A stretch of DNA of 64,000 bases from Coix lacryma-jobi var. lacryma-jobi (Eukaryota > Streptophyta > Magnoliopsida > Poales > Poaceae). Shown here one piece after another: positions 22,405-32,000 of this stretch. The position numbers were made by a program, and so were the translations under genes. The notes below the pieces were generated by a model, which worked only from the letters and a program-made list of their open reading frames with translations, ran no database searches and was not told the origin of the DNA. The stretch is from contig CM019827.1 in the NCBI GenBank assembly GCA_009763385.1, forward strand, positions 117,393,204 to 117,457,203. Reading direction: 5' to 3'. Within the stretch, counting starts at the first letter, position 1. Each line of letters opens with the position of its first letter.

Positions 22405-23240
22405 TTTTTTACAAAAATAGAAATATATAATACTTTAGTTTGCAAAATGTGACTGGTTTAATTAGTTTAGTTTCATTTTTTTTGGAGAAATAGAGATCAT
22501 TTAAATCATTTTTTACAAAAATTAGAAATATATAATACTTTAGTTTACAAAATGTGACGGGTTTAATTAGTTTAGTTTCATTTTTTGGAGAAATAGAGAT
22601 TATTTAAATCATTTTGTTTATAAAAATTAGAAATATATAATACTTTAGTTTACAAAATGTGACCGGTTTAATTAGTTTAGTTTCATTTTTTTGGAGAAAT
22701 AGAGATTATTTAAATCATTTTGTTTATAAAAATTAGAAATATATAATACTTTAGTTTACAAAATGTGACCGCTTTAAATAATTTATTTTATTTTTTTTGG
22801 AGAAATAGAGATCATTTAAATCATTTGTTTACAAAAATTAGAAATATATAATACTTTAGTTTACAAAATATGACCGGTTTAATTAGTTTAGTTTAATTTT
22901 TTAGAGAAATGGAGATCATTTAAATCATTTGTTTACAAAAATTAGAAATATATAATACTTTAGTTTACAAAATGTGACCGGTTTAATTAGTTTAGTTTAA
23001 TTTTTTTGGAGACATAGAGATCATTTAAATCATTTGTTTACAAAAATTAGAAATATATAATACCTTAGTTTACAAAATGTGACCGGTTTAATTAGTTTAG
23101 TTTAATTTTTTTAGGAAATAGAGATCATTTAAATCATTTGTTTACAAAAATTAGAAATATATAATACCTTAGTTTACAAAATGTGACCGGTTTAATTAGT
23201 TTAGTTTAATTTTTTCTGGAGAAATAGAGATCATTTAAAT
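22405..23240 (+). repeat. Tandem array, about 105 bp x 8, in CACTA-1
   Basis: The string AGAAATATATAATAC recurs near 22420, 22524, 22629, 22734, 22840, 22944, 23050 and 23153. Each is followed by TTAGTTTACAAAATGTGACCG and a GTTTAATTAGTTTAG block. Units are AT-rich and highly similar. The array lies between the terminal repeats and the transposase start. Confidence 0.9.
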
Positions 23241-23405
23241 ATGTGATATATACCATATAATTTTATTTGTTTAAAAGAATGAGAGATATATAATGTTATA
23301 TGTCATTTTATAATTAAATTTGTTGATAAGAAGGAGAGATATAATTATGTTATATGTCATTTTATAATTTTATTTGTTTATAAGAATGAGAGATATAATT
23401 ATGTG
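23241..23405 (+). repeat. Short AT-rich tandem repeat, about 60 bp x 3
   Basis: Repeats of GAGAGATATA...TTATATGTCATTTTATAATT...TTTGTT directly before the transposase start. It would be 5' leader of the TNP2 transcript. Confidence 0.7.
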
Positions 23406-23417
23406 ATATGTCAGATA

Positions 23418-24275
23418 ATGCAGACGATGACATGTCACTGGATGTACAATGCCGATCGTCGCTCAAAAGAGTTCATTGATGGCGTGCATTATTTTTTAAG
23501 AGTGGCCGAGGCAAACAAGCGGAATGGTTTTATGTGCTGCCCATGTGCCCTTTGTAATAATTCGAAGGAATATTCTAGCTCAAGGAGTCTTCACTCACAC
23601 TTGTTCAAGTCGGGTTTCATGCTAAACTATAGTTGTTGGACGAAGCAAGGAGAAACTGGGGTTATGATGGAAGAAGGTGAAGAAGAACAATTAGACCCTG
23701 ACGATGACATTATTGCTCAATACGGTGACTTTGGTGATACTGCAATGGGGGAAGGTGAAGAAGAGGCAAGTGTAGAAGACACACTCGCTGAAGATGATGC
23801 TCTTGGTGATGTCATTCGTGATACACAAAGAGATTGCGAAAGTGAAAGGGAGAAGGCTAAGTTTGACTGTATGCTAGAGGATCACAGGAAATTACTATAC
23901 CCGTTTGCTGCAGATGGACAAAAAAAGTTGGGTACAACACTTGAGTTGCTACAATGGAAGGCACAGAATGGTGTATCTGACAAGGCATTTCGACAAATAT
24001 TGAAGATTATAAAACAAAAGATGCTTCCGAAGCCTAACGAATTGCCCGCCACTACGTACGAAGCAAAACAAGTCGTCTGTCCTTTGGGTTTAGAAATCCA
24101 GAAGATACATGCATGTCCTAATGACTGCATCCTGTACCGTGGCAAGGAATACGAGAATTTGGATGAATGCCCTGTATGTAAAGCGTCACGATATAAGATC
24201 AGGCGAGATGACCCTGGCGATGTTGAGGGTAAAGAACGTCCCCGAAGAAAATCCCTGCCAAGGTTATATGGTACA
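23418..24275 (+). pseudogene. TNP2: CACTA-1 TNP2 transposase, N-terminal segment
   Basis: TNP2 is the catalytic transposase of CACTA elements. In-frame ATGs at 23418 and 23427 precede the transposase-associated domain: WMYNADRRSKEF, CCPCALCNN, LHSHLFKSGF and YSCWTKQGE. An acidic linker (to about residue 150) and the pre-catalytic block follow: TTYEAKQVVCPLGLEIQKIHACPNDCILYRG and ECPVCKASRYK. A one-base frameshift occurs near 24240, because the expected PAKVIWYTPIIPRLKRLF is in a different frame from KERPRRKS. The segment is cut at 24275 by C1 and resumes at 35936, the GTACA being duplicated. Classified as a pseudogene for the frameshift and later stops. Confidence 0.85.
24271..24275. repeat. 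TSD of C1, left copy
   Basis: GTACA at 24271-24275 and 35936-35940 flanks C1 exactly. Confidence 0.95.
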
Positions 24276-24682
24276 TGCGGATACATGGGTGTATGCCGAG
24301 TCTCTGTGTGATGAGTGATTGTCAATGGAGATGATGCGCATGTTCTTTGGCTTGTGTTGTGCAGGTGTCGAGCACGGAGACAGTGATCGATGGCGGGTGA
24401 AGGTCAAGTTGCGACGTGCCGTGCCGACGGACCGGGCGCGATGAAGGATGGGCGTGCCGTGCGGCGGACGTGCCATGCCGATGTATCGGACGGTGAAGGG
24501 CGGACGTGGACTTGGACTGATGGACTGGAGGCCGGAGGATCAGCTGTGGTGGCTGGCAGCCTGCGACAGCGACAGGCGGAGAAGTGCGATCATGTCGGTG
24601 GAAGGGGTGCACAGGCGGTGCATCCCCTCTACGACGCCGGTTTGTTGGTAGAGCCCGGGAAAAACCAACGGTGGACGGTTTC

Positions 24683-24934
24683 CAGGTTTGGGCCTCAAAA
24701 CCTGGGTGCTGGGTTTCCAGGTTGAGCCACAAAACCTGGGCGCGACGGTTTCCAGGTTGAGCCTCAAAACCTGGGCGTGGGCCGGTTTCCGAGTTTGGGC
24801 CTCAAAACTCGGGCGCGGACGGTTTCCGAGTTTGGCCACAAAACTCGGGCTGGAGGCTGGTTTCCCGGTTTGGGCCTCAAAACCGGGGGCTGATGGAAAA
24901 GGCTGGTTTCCCGGTTTGGGCCGCAAAACCGGGG
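24683..24934 (+). repeat. Seven-unit hairpin array in the C1 LTR
   Basis: Units at 24683-24706, 24718-24740, 24753-24775, 24790-24813, 24827-24849, 24865-24888 and 24911-24934. Each is an 8-9 bp stem around a short GGGCCTC/GAGCCAC-like loop. Stems come in three classes: CCAGGTTT/AAAACCTGG, CCGAGTTT/AAAACTCGG and CCCGGTTT/AAAACCGGG. The changed bases pair in every class. The same array is at 34342-34593 in the 3' LTR. Confidence 0.9.
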
Positions 24935-25114
24935 GTGCAGAGTGGTGGCGGCACGTGGCGGCGATCTGAAGGTTGCGTGGAGGCGACGCGGAAGACCGTG
25001 CGGGCGTGGCCGTCGGATCTACCTACCACCAGCGGGTGGACTAGAATAGCCTTAGGGTTAGGCTGGTCCGCTCTGTAATTAGAGTAGAGAGGGGTAGAGT
25101 AGGAAATAGACTTA

Positions 25115-25135
25115 GGCTAGGTTAGTATAAGTAGT
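25115..25135 (+). promoter_or_regulatory. Possible LTR promoter TATA region of C1
   Basis: GTTAGTATAAGTAGTCTAGG precedes GGAGACACCCTCCTCCCC. C2 has GGATAAGTAGTCGGGAGACA and C3 a proper CTATAAATAAGAG at the equivalent place, so this is the likely core promoter. The TATA match here is weak. Confidence 0.4.
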
Positions 25136-25734
25136 CTAGGGGAGACACCCTCCTCCCCATCTCAATCTCAGTTAGCGCAGTCATTTGCTTCCTAGCACCT
25201 AGGGTTTCCACTCTCCCATCCCCTGCTCTAGCTAGTTGAGATCCGCAGAGAGACTCCACTCTGTGTACTGTTGATTTGAGGAAGTGAGGCCGTATCCTCA
25301 CTTTGGAGCACAGATCGATGGCTTGATTTGCGTCCTTAATTCGAGTTCGTGGCTGTGATTCGCGGTTTCTTTGTGTTCTTCGCGGAATCCTTTTTCTCCA
25401 CGATTTTCCCGTCGCTTGATCTCTTTGCTCGGTTCATCTTCTGCAATTCCGTTTGAACCAAGTTGTTCTAGATCGTGAGGCTCTCCTTTCCACCGAAGGA
25501 ATTAATCTCTAACCTCACGGTCTAGGAGATCGATCGATTTTCGTTTTGGATTGCGTTCTTGCCTCCATACCCCGAATTTTCTTCGATTCACCGATTTGGA
25601 GTTAGGTTCGAGCCATGATCTCTTAGGAGTAGCTCACTAACATCCTTGTGACTCCTCAAATCGAATCCTAGGCCTAGGGCAATTGATTCGAAGGAGATCG
25701 GGTTGAATCGTGAAGAACAGCGCTGTTTTCGGGG

Positions 25735-26010
25735 GCATCGGACGCTATCACGGGAGCATCGGACGCTAGGGTTCCTAGCATCGGACGCTCCGGTGACGCG
25801 TGTCACGTTTTCAGCGTTTTAGTTTGCATCGGACGCTAGGCATCGGACGCGTCCGTTGTCCATCGGACGCGCCGGAGTCTTTGCATCGGACGCTGGGTGA
25901 TCACTGTTCACAGCGTCCGATGGTGGAACAGTAAGGTTCCAGAACCGCCCAGTCTGCATCGGACGCGTCCGGTGGTCTGGCATCGGACGCAGGCCAGCGT
26001 CCGATGCGAC
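25735..26010 (+). repeat. GCATCGGACGC motif cluster in the C1 LTR
   Basis: Nine direct copies of (G/C)CATCGGACGC and two inverted AGCGTCCGAT copies with irregular spacing. At the same LTR position C2 and C3 carry GGACAGTCC instead. Confidence 0.9.
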
Positions 26011-26278
26011 TGGTTTCGCACGGTTTCGTCCGCGGTTCGCTCGTTCGTTGTCGGAATTGATTTCCGTCTTTTGCGTTGGCTTTCTAGAGTTGTCTAGTGT
26101 CTCGCTGTGCTTCTAGGAAGCATCCACCCTACATATAGGGTCGTGGACATTAGCAAGTTCTAGGGTTCGCTCTTGGGGTCGATTTTGGGACAGTGGCATC
26201 TAGTTTCCGTAAGGAAATTTTGAAGCTCCCATTCACCCCCCCTCTGGTCGCTTTCGGTTAGCTTCTCGGTCCTTCAAT

Positions 26279-26290
26279 TGGTATCGGAGC
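26279..26290 (+). promoter_or_regulatory. Primer-binding site of C1 (initiator tRNA-Met)
   Basis: TGGTATCGGAGC, two bases after the LTR end; the usual copia form is TGGTATCAGAGC. C2 has the same variant at 56880-56891. Confidence 0.9.
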
Positions 26291-26339
26291 GGGTTAAGGA
26301 TCTTCCACCTTAGCCGGTTCCAGATCCACCGAAGGCGAC

Positions 26340-29066
26340 ATGGATCGCGGCGTGGGCAAACCGCCGTTTTTCGATGGGACGAACTATGCGTATTGGAAGA
26401 TACGTATGTCGGCCTATTTACAGAGCTTGGGCGCTTCGATCTGGGATATTTGCAACTCCCCTGATTACGTGGTCTTGGCTGCTCGTGTGACTCAACAGCA
26501 GGTCGATGAGCACGATGCCAATAGCCGAGCCCGTAATGCTCTTTTCTCTTGTTTGAGCATGGGTGAGTTTGATCGTGTTTCTCACCTCGCTACGGCTCGG
26601 GAGATCTGGGACACTCTCATGCGTTTTCATGAGGGCACCTCTCAAGTCAAAACCCGACTCTACGAGTCGTTCAAGCGAGAGTATGAGAACTTTAGACATC
26701 AACCTGGCGAGAGCATAGAAAGTTTATTCGCTCGCTTTCAGGTGATTGTCAACAGGATGAGGGCTAACAGAGAGCAGTTGCCATTTGACGATCATGAGCG
26801 TGCTTTGAAGCTTTTGCACACTCTTGACCGTTCGGTGTGGGACTCCAAGGTTCAGGCAATCATCGAATCGCCGAACTATGAGACCCTCACCTGCGACGAG
26901 CTCTTCAGTAAGCTCAAGTCCAGTGAGATTGATGCTATGGCGAGGGCTTCTTTTGAAAATCCTTCTCGCCCGTCCATGGCTTTGGTTTCCGGCTCTTCCC
27001 CTAACCCCTCAGCTGGCTTTGCGCTTTCTTCTCTCTTCTCTGTGACAGAGGACCAGCTGGAGTCTTTGGGAGACGACGAGTTGGCTTTGCTTGCCAACCG
27101 GTTCTCGCGGTTCCACAACAACCGCATGAACCGTCGTCGCGGAGGAGGACGCACCGGATGCTACGAGTGCGGCGACCCCGACCACTTCATCGCCGACTGC
27201 CCCAAGAAGAAGAACAAGCATCTTGGGAAGGGTGATCACGGCCACAGGCGCGACTCCAAGTACAAGGAGAAGCACGTTCCCCCAAGGCACAAGAAGCGGG
27301 GCGGCTTCAACAAAGAGTACATCAAGAAGAAGTACTTGGAGAAGCAGCAGGCTGAGCAGCGAGCGTTCTTCGCCACGCTCAGCGACGTCGACGGCTCGGA
27401 TGACGACTCCGCTCGATCGAGTGATGACGAGTCCGAGAAGAAGAAGCTGGAGGACACGTTCAACGGCTTGTGCTTCTTCGCCGGCGACGAAGGCCTGTGT
27501 ACCATGGCGCTCGGAGATGAGGTCGACGGCGAGCCGGAGCGTACCCCTCGGAACGACGACGACGACGACACCTCCCAGGTATCTCTCACCTACGACGAGC
27601 TTTCCTCCGAGGTTGAGAAGTTGACTGCTGCCCTCCTTAGTCAAGACAAGTTGCTTAGGCGTGCCGCTAGAGAGCGCAAGGAGTTTAGGCAGAAGTGGGA
27701 GGACACGGTGAAGGAGCTTGAGTTCGCTCGGTCCACCGTGGTTGTGTCGGAGGAGTTGGAGTGCGAGAGTTGCGCCGCGCACATGACGGATCTTCTCACT
27801 CTGAGGAATAAGCATGCTGCGCTGGTAGATGAGGTGGATGAGCTCCGAGCTAGACCGCAGCTGTTGGGTGCGTGCAAGACTTGTCCTGTCTTGCAATCCG
27901 AGTTGGCAGAGAAGAATGCCAAGCTTGAGTCTTTTGAGAAGGCCGGCTCGGATAGCACTTGTGTCAAGAGATGTGCTTTGTGTGAGGGCCTGGAGCAGGA
28001 GATGGCCAATGTGAGGCATGACAAGGTGCGTACCGAGGAGGAAAACACATACCTTCGGACCGTCTTGTCATGGGTGTCTTGTGGTGAGCCTCAGCTCGGG
28101 ATGATGATCTCCCAATTCAAGCGAGCTGCTGGGGCTCCTGGTGTAGGTCTTGGCCAGAGTGTTGATCTTTCAGCTTTTGGTAAGATTGGAGAGTCTAGTG
28201 GTCTGAACCCCTGTGAGAAGCCCAACTCCACCACTACTCCCAAACTAACCAAGCTTCCACCCAAAGAGCCTGCCAAGCCTGTCACCAAGGATGGAGTTGT
28301 AGTTGAACCCCCCAAGGCTCCACCCAAGAATCCACAATGGCAACCCAAGCCCAATCACCTAAAGAACAAGCTTGACACAATGCCACCCATCCGAGAGGAG
28401 TTGCCACAGAAGGGCAAGGGCAAGGTGAACCATACCCACATCCCTGCAAACCAACAACCCCCTTTGCGCGCGGTGAGGTTTCAGTGTGACTTTTGTGGGC
28501 GGGATGGTCACCTGAGTGAGTTCTGCTTTAGGCGCAGGAGAGAGGCGCGCCGAGCTAGGGAGATGCAGAACCCGGACATGTTTCACCCAGCTCGTGGTGG
28601 ACATGCTCCGAAGCCTCAGGGGAGAGCTGCTAGGTCTGGAGGGAAGCATACCCAGCCTAGGCAGCAGGAGAGAGCCCCTAGGAGGGAGACTAGGCCTAGA
28701 GGTAGAGCACCTCAGTTTGTGAGGCCTAGGCAGGAGAGAGCTCCGAGGAGAGACGCTAGATTTGAGCAGCAGGCTCCTAGGCGTAGACCTCGTAGAGAGC
28801 GTGCCCGACGGGGTCCTGCTTTTGCAGGTAACGGACCCCGTGGCGGAGGCTTTGTTGAGCGCTTTGTCCCACCGCAGGTAGAGTTTCGCGGTGAGCGCTT
28901 CTTCCCCAGCGGACCACGTTTTCCTGTGCGTGGTGATCGCTATCCCCCTAGACAGGATGGTTTTTACACTGACCGTTCTTTTGAGCAGCCGGCCCAACAC
29001 TGGTTTCCTTCTTATCTTACTAACCCCAGTGTTGGACCGTATGTTCACCCTATGTCTTTTTATTGA
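26340..29066 (+). CDS. gag: C1 Gag, 908 aa
   Basis: Structural protein that packages the element RNA into cytoplasmic particles. Starts at ATG 26340 (MDRGVGKPPFFDGTNYAYWKIRM), the typical copia Gag opening. The Gag core runs to about residue 210. A CCHC knuckle CYECGDPDHFIADC spans 274-287, followed by Lys/Arg-rich and acidic stretches. A predicted coiled coil (about 430-600) carries three CxxC pairs at 475-478, 512-515 and 545-548. A second knuckle CDFCGRDGHLSEFC is at 716-729, then an Arg-rich tail with repeats of PR(R/Q)ERAPRR type. It ends with TGA at 29064. It is much longer than most copia Gags, in keeping with SIRE elements. No frameshift or stop was seen. The pol frame opens 6 bases after the TGA codon. 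Confidence 0.93.
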   Translation: MDRGVGKPPFFDGTNYAYWKIRMSAYLQSLGASIWDICNSPDYVVLAARVTQQQVDEHDANSRARNALFSCLSMGEFDRVSHLATAREIWDTLMRFHEGTSQVKTRLYESFKREYENFRHQPGESIESLFARFQVIVNRMRANREQLPFDDHERALKLLHTLDRSVWDSKVQAIIESPNYETLTCDELFSKLKSSEIDAMARASFENPSRPSMALVSGSSPNPSAGFALSSLFSVTEDQLESLGDDELALLANRFSRFHNNRMNRRRGGGRTGCYECGDPDHFIADCPKKKNKHLGKGDHGHRRDSKYKEKHVPPRHKKRGGFNKEYIKKKYLEKQQAEQRAFFATLSDVDGSDDDSARSSDDESEKKKLEDTFNGLCFFAGDEGLCTMALGDEVDGEPERTPRNDDDDDTSQVSLTYDELSSEVEKLTAALLSQDKLLRRAARERKEFRQKWEDTVKELEFARSTVVVSEELECESCAAHMTDLLTLRNKHAALVDEVDELRARPQLLGACKTCPVLQSELAEKNAKLESFEKAGSDSTCVKRCALCEGLEQEMANVRHDKVRTEEENTYLRTVLSWVSCGEPQLGMMISQFKRAAGAPGVGLGQSVDLSAFGKIGESSGLNPCEKPNSTTTPKLTKLPPKEPAKPVTKDGVVVEPPKAPPKNPQWQPKPNHLKNKLDTMPPIREELPQKGKGKVNHTHIPANQQPPLRAVRFQCDFCGRDGHLSEFCFRRRREARRAREMQNPDMFHPARGGHAPKPQGRAARSGGKHTQPRQQERAPRRETRPRGRAPQFVRPRQERAPRRDARFEQQAPRRRPRRERARRGPAFAGNGPRGGGFVERFVPPQVEFRGERFFPSGPRFPVRGDRYPPRQDGFYTDRSFEQPAQHWFPSYLTNPSVGPYVHPMSFY

Positions 29067-29071
29067 TGTAG
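29064..29071 (+). promoter_or_regulatory. gag/pol junction TGATGTAG
   Basis: TGA ends gag (29064-29066). TAG at 29069-29071 is in the pol frame, and the ATG between them (29066-29068) is followed at once by that TAG. C2 keeps the same eight bases at 59621-59628, inside the shared TCTTTTTATTGATGTAGG. Confidence 0.85.
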
Positions 29072-32000
29072 GAGGAGCGGTTGGAGGACATTTGGCTTGT
29101 GGATTCCGGTTGCTCGAGGCACATGACCGGAAATGCCAAATGGTTCTCCAGCCATAGTCCGGTCGCCGGAAAAGAGTACATAACCTTCGGCGACAAAGGT
29201 AAGGGCAAGGTATTGTCCGTTGGTGCAGTGCGGGTTAATGAGCACTTTGTGTTGCGCGAGGTTGCTCTTGTTTCTAACCTGCATTTTAACTTGCTTTCTG
29301 TTTCGCAACTTTTTCGTGAAGGCTATGAGATTCGTTTCAAACCGAACCTTAGCCGGATCTTAGATCCTCAGGGTGATCTTGTATGTCTGATTTCACCCTT
29401 TGGGAATGTCTTTCGCGCGAATTTCTCAAAGTCGTTTGGATCTTCTCGCTGTCTTTTGGCTAGTCCTTCTTCTTCTGACCTTTGGAAGTGGCATAGGAGG
29501 CTCGGTCACCTGAGTTTTGACTTGCTTGCAAGACTTAGCTCACTTGGCTTAATCCGAGGATTGCTCAAGCTTTCGTTGGAGAAGGATCTAGTTTGCCATG
29601 CTTGCCGGCATGGAAAGATGGTTGCTGCTCCCCACCATCCTTTGACCAAGGTTATGACCTCGCACCCCGGAGAGCTTTTGCATATGGACCTTGTTGGTCC
29701 GGCTCGGGTGAGCTCGGTTGGTGGGAAGTGGTATGTGCTTGTTATTGTTGACGACTTTTCGAGGTATTCGTGGGTCTTCTTTTTAGTTGAGAAGTCCGAG
29801 ACATTCTCCTTCGCTCGCGATCTGATTTTGCGTCTTCAGAACGAGTTCCCTTTGAACTCGATGCGAGCGATTAGAAGTGATAATGGTTCCGAGTTTAAAA
29901 ATTCGGATTTTGAGAAGTTTTGTAAATGCCTTGGTTTGGAGCATCAGTTTTCTTCTCCCTATACACCACCCCAAAATGGTGTTGTAGAGAGGAAGAATCG
30001 GACCCTTGTTGAGATGGCCAGGACGATGCTTGATGAGCATAGGACTCCTAGGCGCTATTGGGCCGAAGCTATGAACACTGCATGCTATATTTCGAATCGC
30101 ATTTTTCTGAGAGTGTTTTTGAAGAAGACCTCTTATGAGTTGCGTTTTGGTCGCCAGCCCAAGGTGAGTTATTTTAGAGTCTTTGGTTGCCACTGTTTTA
30201 TATTGAAAAAAGGCAACCTAGACAAGTTTGAGTCTCGTTCTTCTGACGGTGTGTTTTTGGGTTATGGCACTCACACTCGAGCTTATCGTGTACTTAACCT
30301 TGACACTAACCGAGTCATGGAGACATCAGATGTCACCTTCGACGAGACTCTTGTTTCTCCTTCTTCTCGTTTTGAGCGTGCAGGTGATCACGAGGTTGGA
30401 GAGCCTCTTTTCGATGACGAGGAAGAGGGTGCTGAAGGTATAGATGATCCAGCACCCCCTCCGCCTGCCGCGCCGCCGGGAGCGGCTTCGACGACGACCC
30501 GTGGCCCCGAGACGTCTTCTTCCTGGGGGCCGTGGGATCCACCTCGCGCGGTACCTTTTGTACCCGGGGTGGAACCAGCTACTGTTGAGGGGGAGGTTAC
30601 TTCTTCCCGGGAGGCGCCACGACACATCCAGCGCCAGCACCCCCCTGAACAGATGATCGGAGACATCGACGAGCGAGTTACTCGCTCCAGGTCACAGCAC
30701 ATCTCGCACTTTGCTCATTCTGCTTTTGTTGCGTCTTTTGAGCCCCGAGATGTTGGACACGCATTGACGGATCCGGATTGGGTCAATGCCATGCATGAGG
30801 AGCTAGAGAACTTTGAGCGAAATCGGGTTTGGGTTCTAGTGCCACCACCTCCTGACTGTAAACCTATTGGGACAAAATGGGTATTTAAAAACAAGCAAGG
30901 AGAGGAGGGCCACATTGTGAGAAACAAGGCCCGGCTTGTAGCGAAGGGTTATAGTCAGAAGGAGGGGATAGATTATGAGGAGACCTTCGCTCCTGTAGCT
31001 CGTTTGGAGGCTATTAGGATACTCTTGGCTTATGCTGCATCCATGGGTTTCAAACTTTTTCAAATGGATGTCAAGAGTGCCTTCTTAAACGGCTATATTG
31101 AGGAGGAGGTCTATGTCCAGCAACCCCCCGGTTTTGAAAATCCCAAGTTTCCAAACCATGTCTTTAAACTCCACAAAGCTTTGTATGGTTTGAAACAAGC
31201 CCCTAGAGCCTGGTATGAGAGATTAAAAACCTTTTTGCTAGCTAAGGGTTTTAAAATGGGATGTGTAGATAAAACGCTTTTTCTCCTCAAGCAAGGCAAA
31301 GATACTCTCTTGGTCCAAATTTACGTGGATGATATCATTTTCGGTGGTTCTTCTCACGCTTTGGTTGCCAAGTTTGCAGATACTATGAGCAGGGAGTTCG
31401 AGATGAGCATGATGGGCGAGCTGACTTTCTTTCTCGGGTTGCAAATTAAGCAATCCCGAGAGGGGACGTTTGTGCACCAGGGCAAGTACACAAGGGACTT
31501 GCTGAAGCGGTTCGACATGGGTGAGGCCAAGCCTCTTCCAACGCCCATGTCGACGACGACTGCCCTGGATGCTGACACGGATGGAGAAGCAGTGGACCAG
31601 AAGGAGTACCGCAGCATGATTGGATCGCTGCTCTACCTGACGGCGACACGGCCGGACATTCAGTTCGCCGTGTGCTTGTGCGCGCGCTTTCAGGCTTCGC
31701 CACGCACTTCTCACCGTCAGGCGGTGAAGCGCATCTTCAGGTACCTTCGTTTCACGCCCGAGCTCGGGATTTGGTATTCTGCTTCCTCCACCCTCTCGCT
31801 TTGTGGTTTTTCTGATGCTGATTTTGCTGGTTGTCGCATTGAGCGCAAGTCCACTTCTGGGACTTGCCAGTTTATTGGATCTTCTCTGGTGTCGTGGTCT
31901 TCTCGCAAGCAGTCTAGTGTCGCTCAGTCTACCACGGAGGCTGAATATGTTGCTGCGGCTAGCTGCTGTTCCCAGTTACTCTGGATGATGGCCACTTTGC

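Larger units (their letters stand above)
24276..26276 (+). repeat. 5' LTR of C1
   Basis: TGCGGATACATGG...CGGTCCTTCA, 2001 bp. Contains the hairpin array 24683-24934, a TATA-like AGTATAAGTAG near 25121, and the GCATCGGACGC cluster 25735-26010. Appears identical to 33935-35935. Confidence 0.95.

Noticed and set aside
24683..24934. CRISPR-like regular repeats
   Set aside because: Units are contiguous hairpins in a plant LTR with no unique spacers.
27009..28019. 336-codon open frame on the minus strand
   Set aside because: Lies antisense to C1 gag; the frame is a by-product of gag codon use and resembles no protein.
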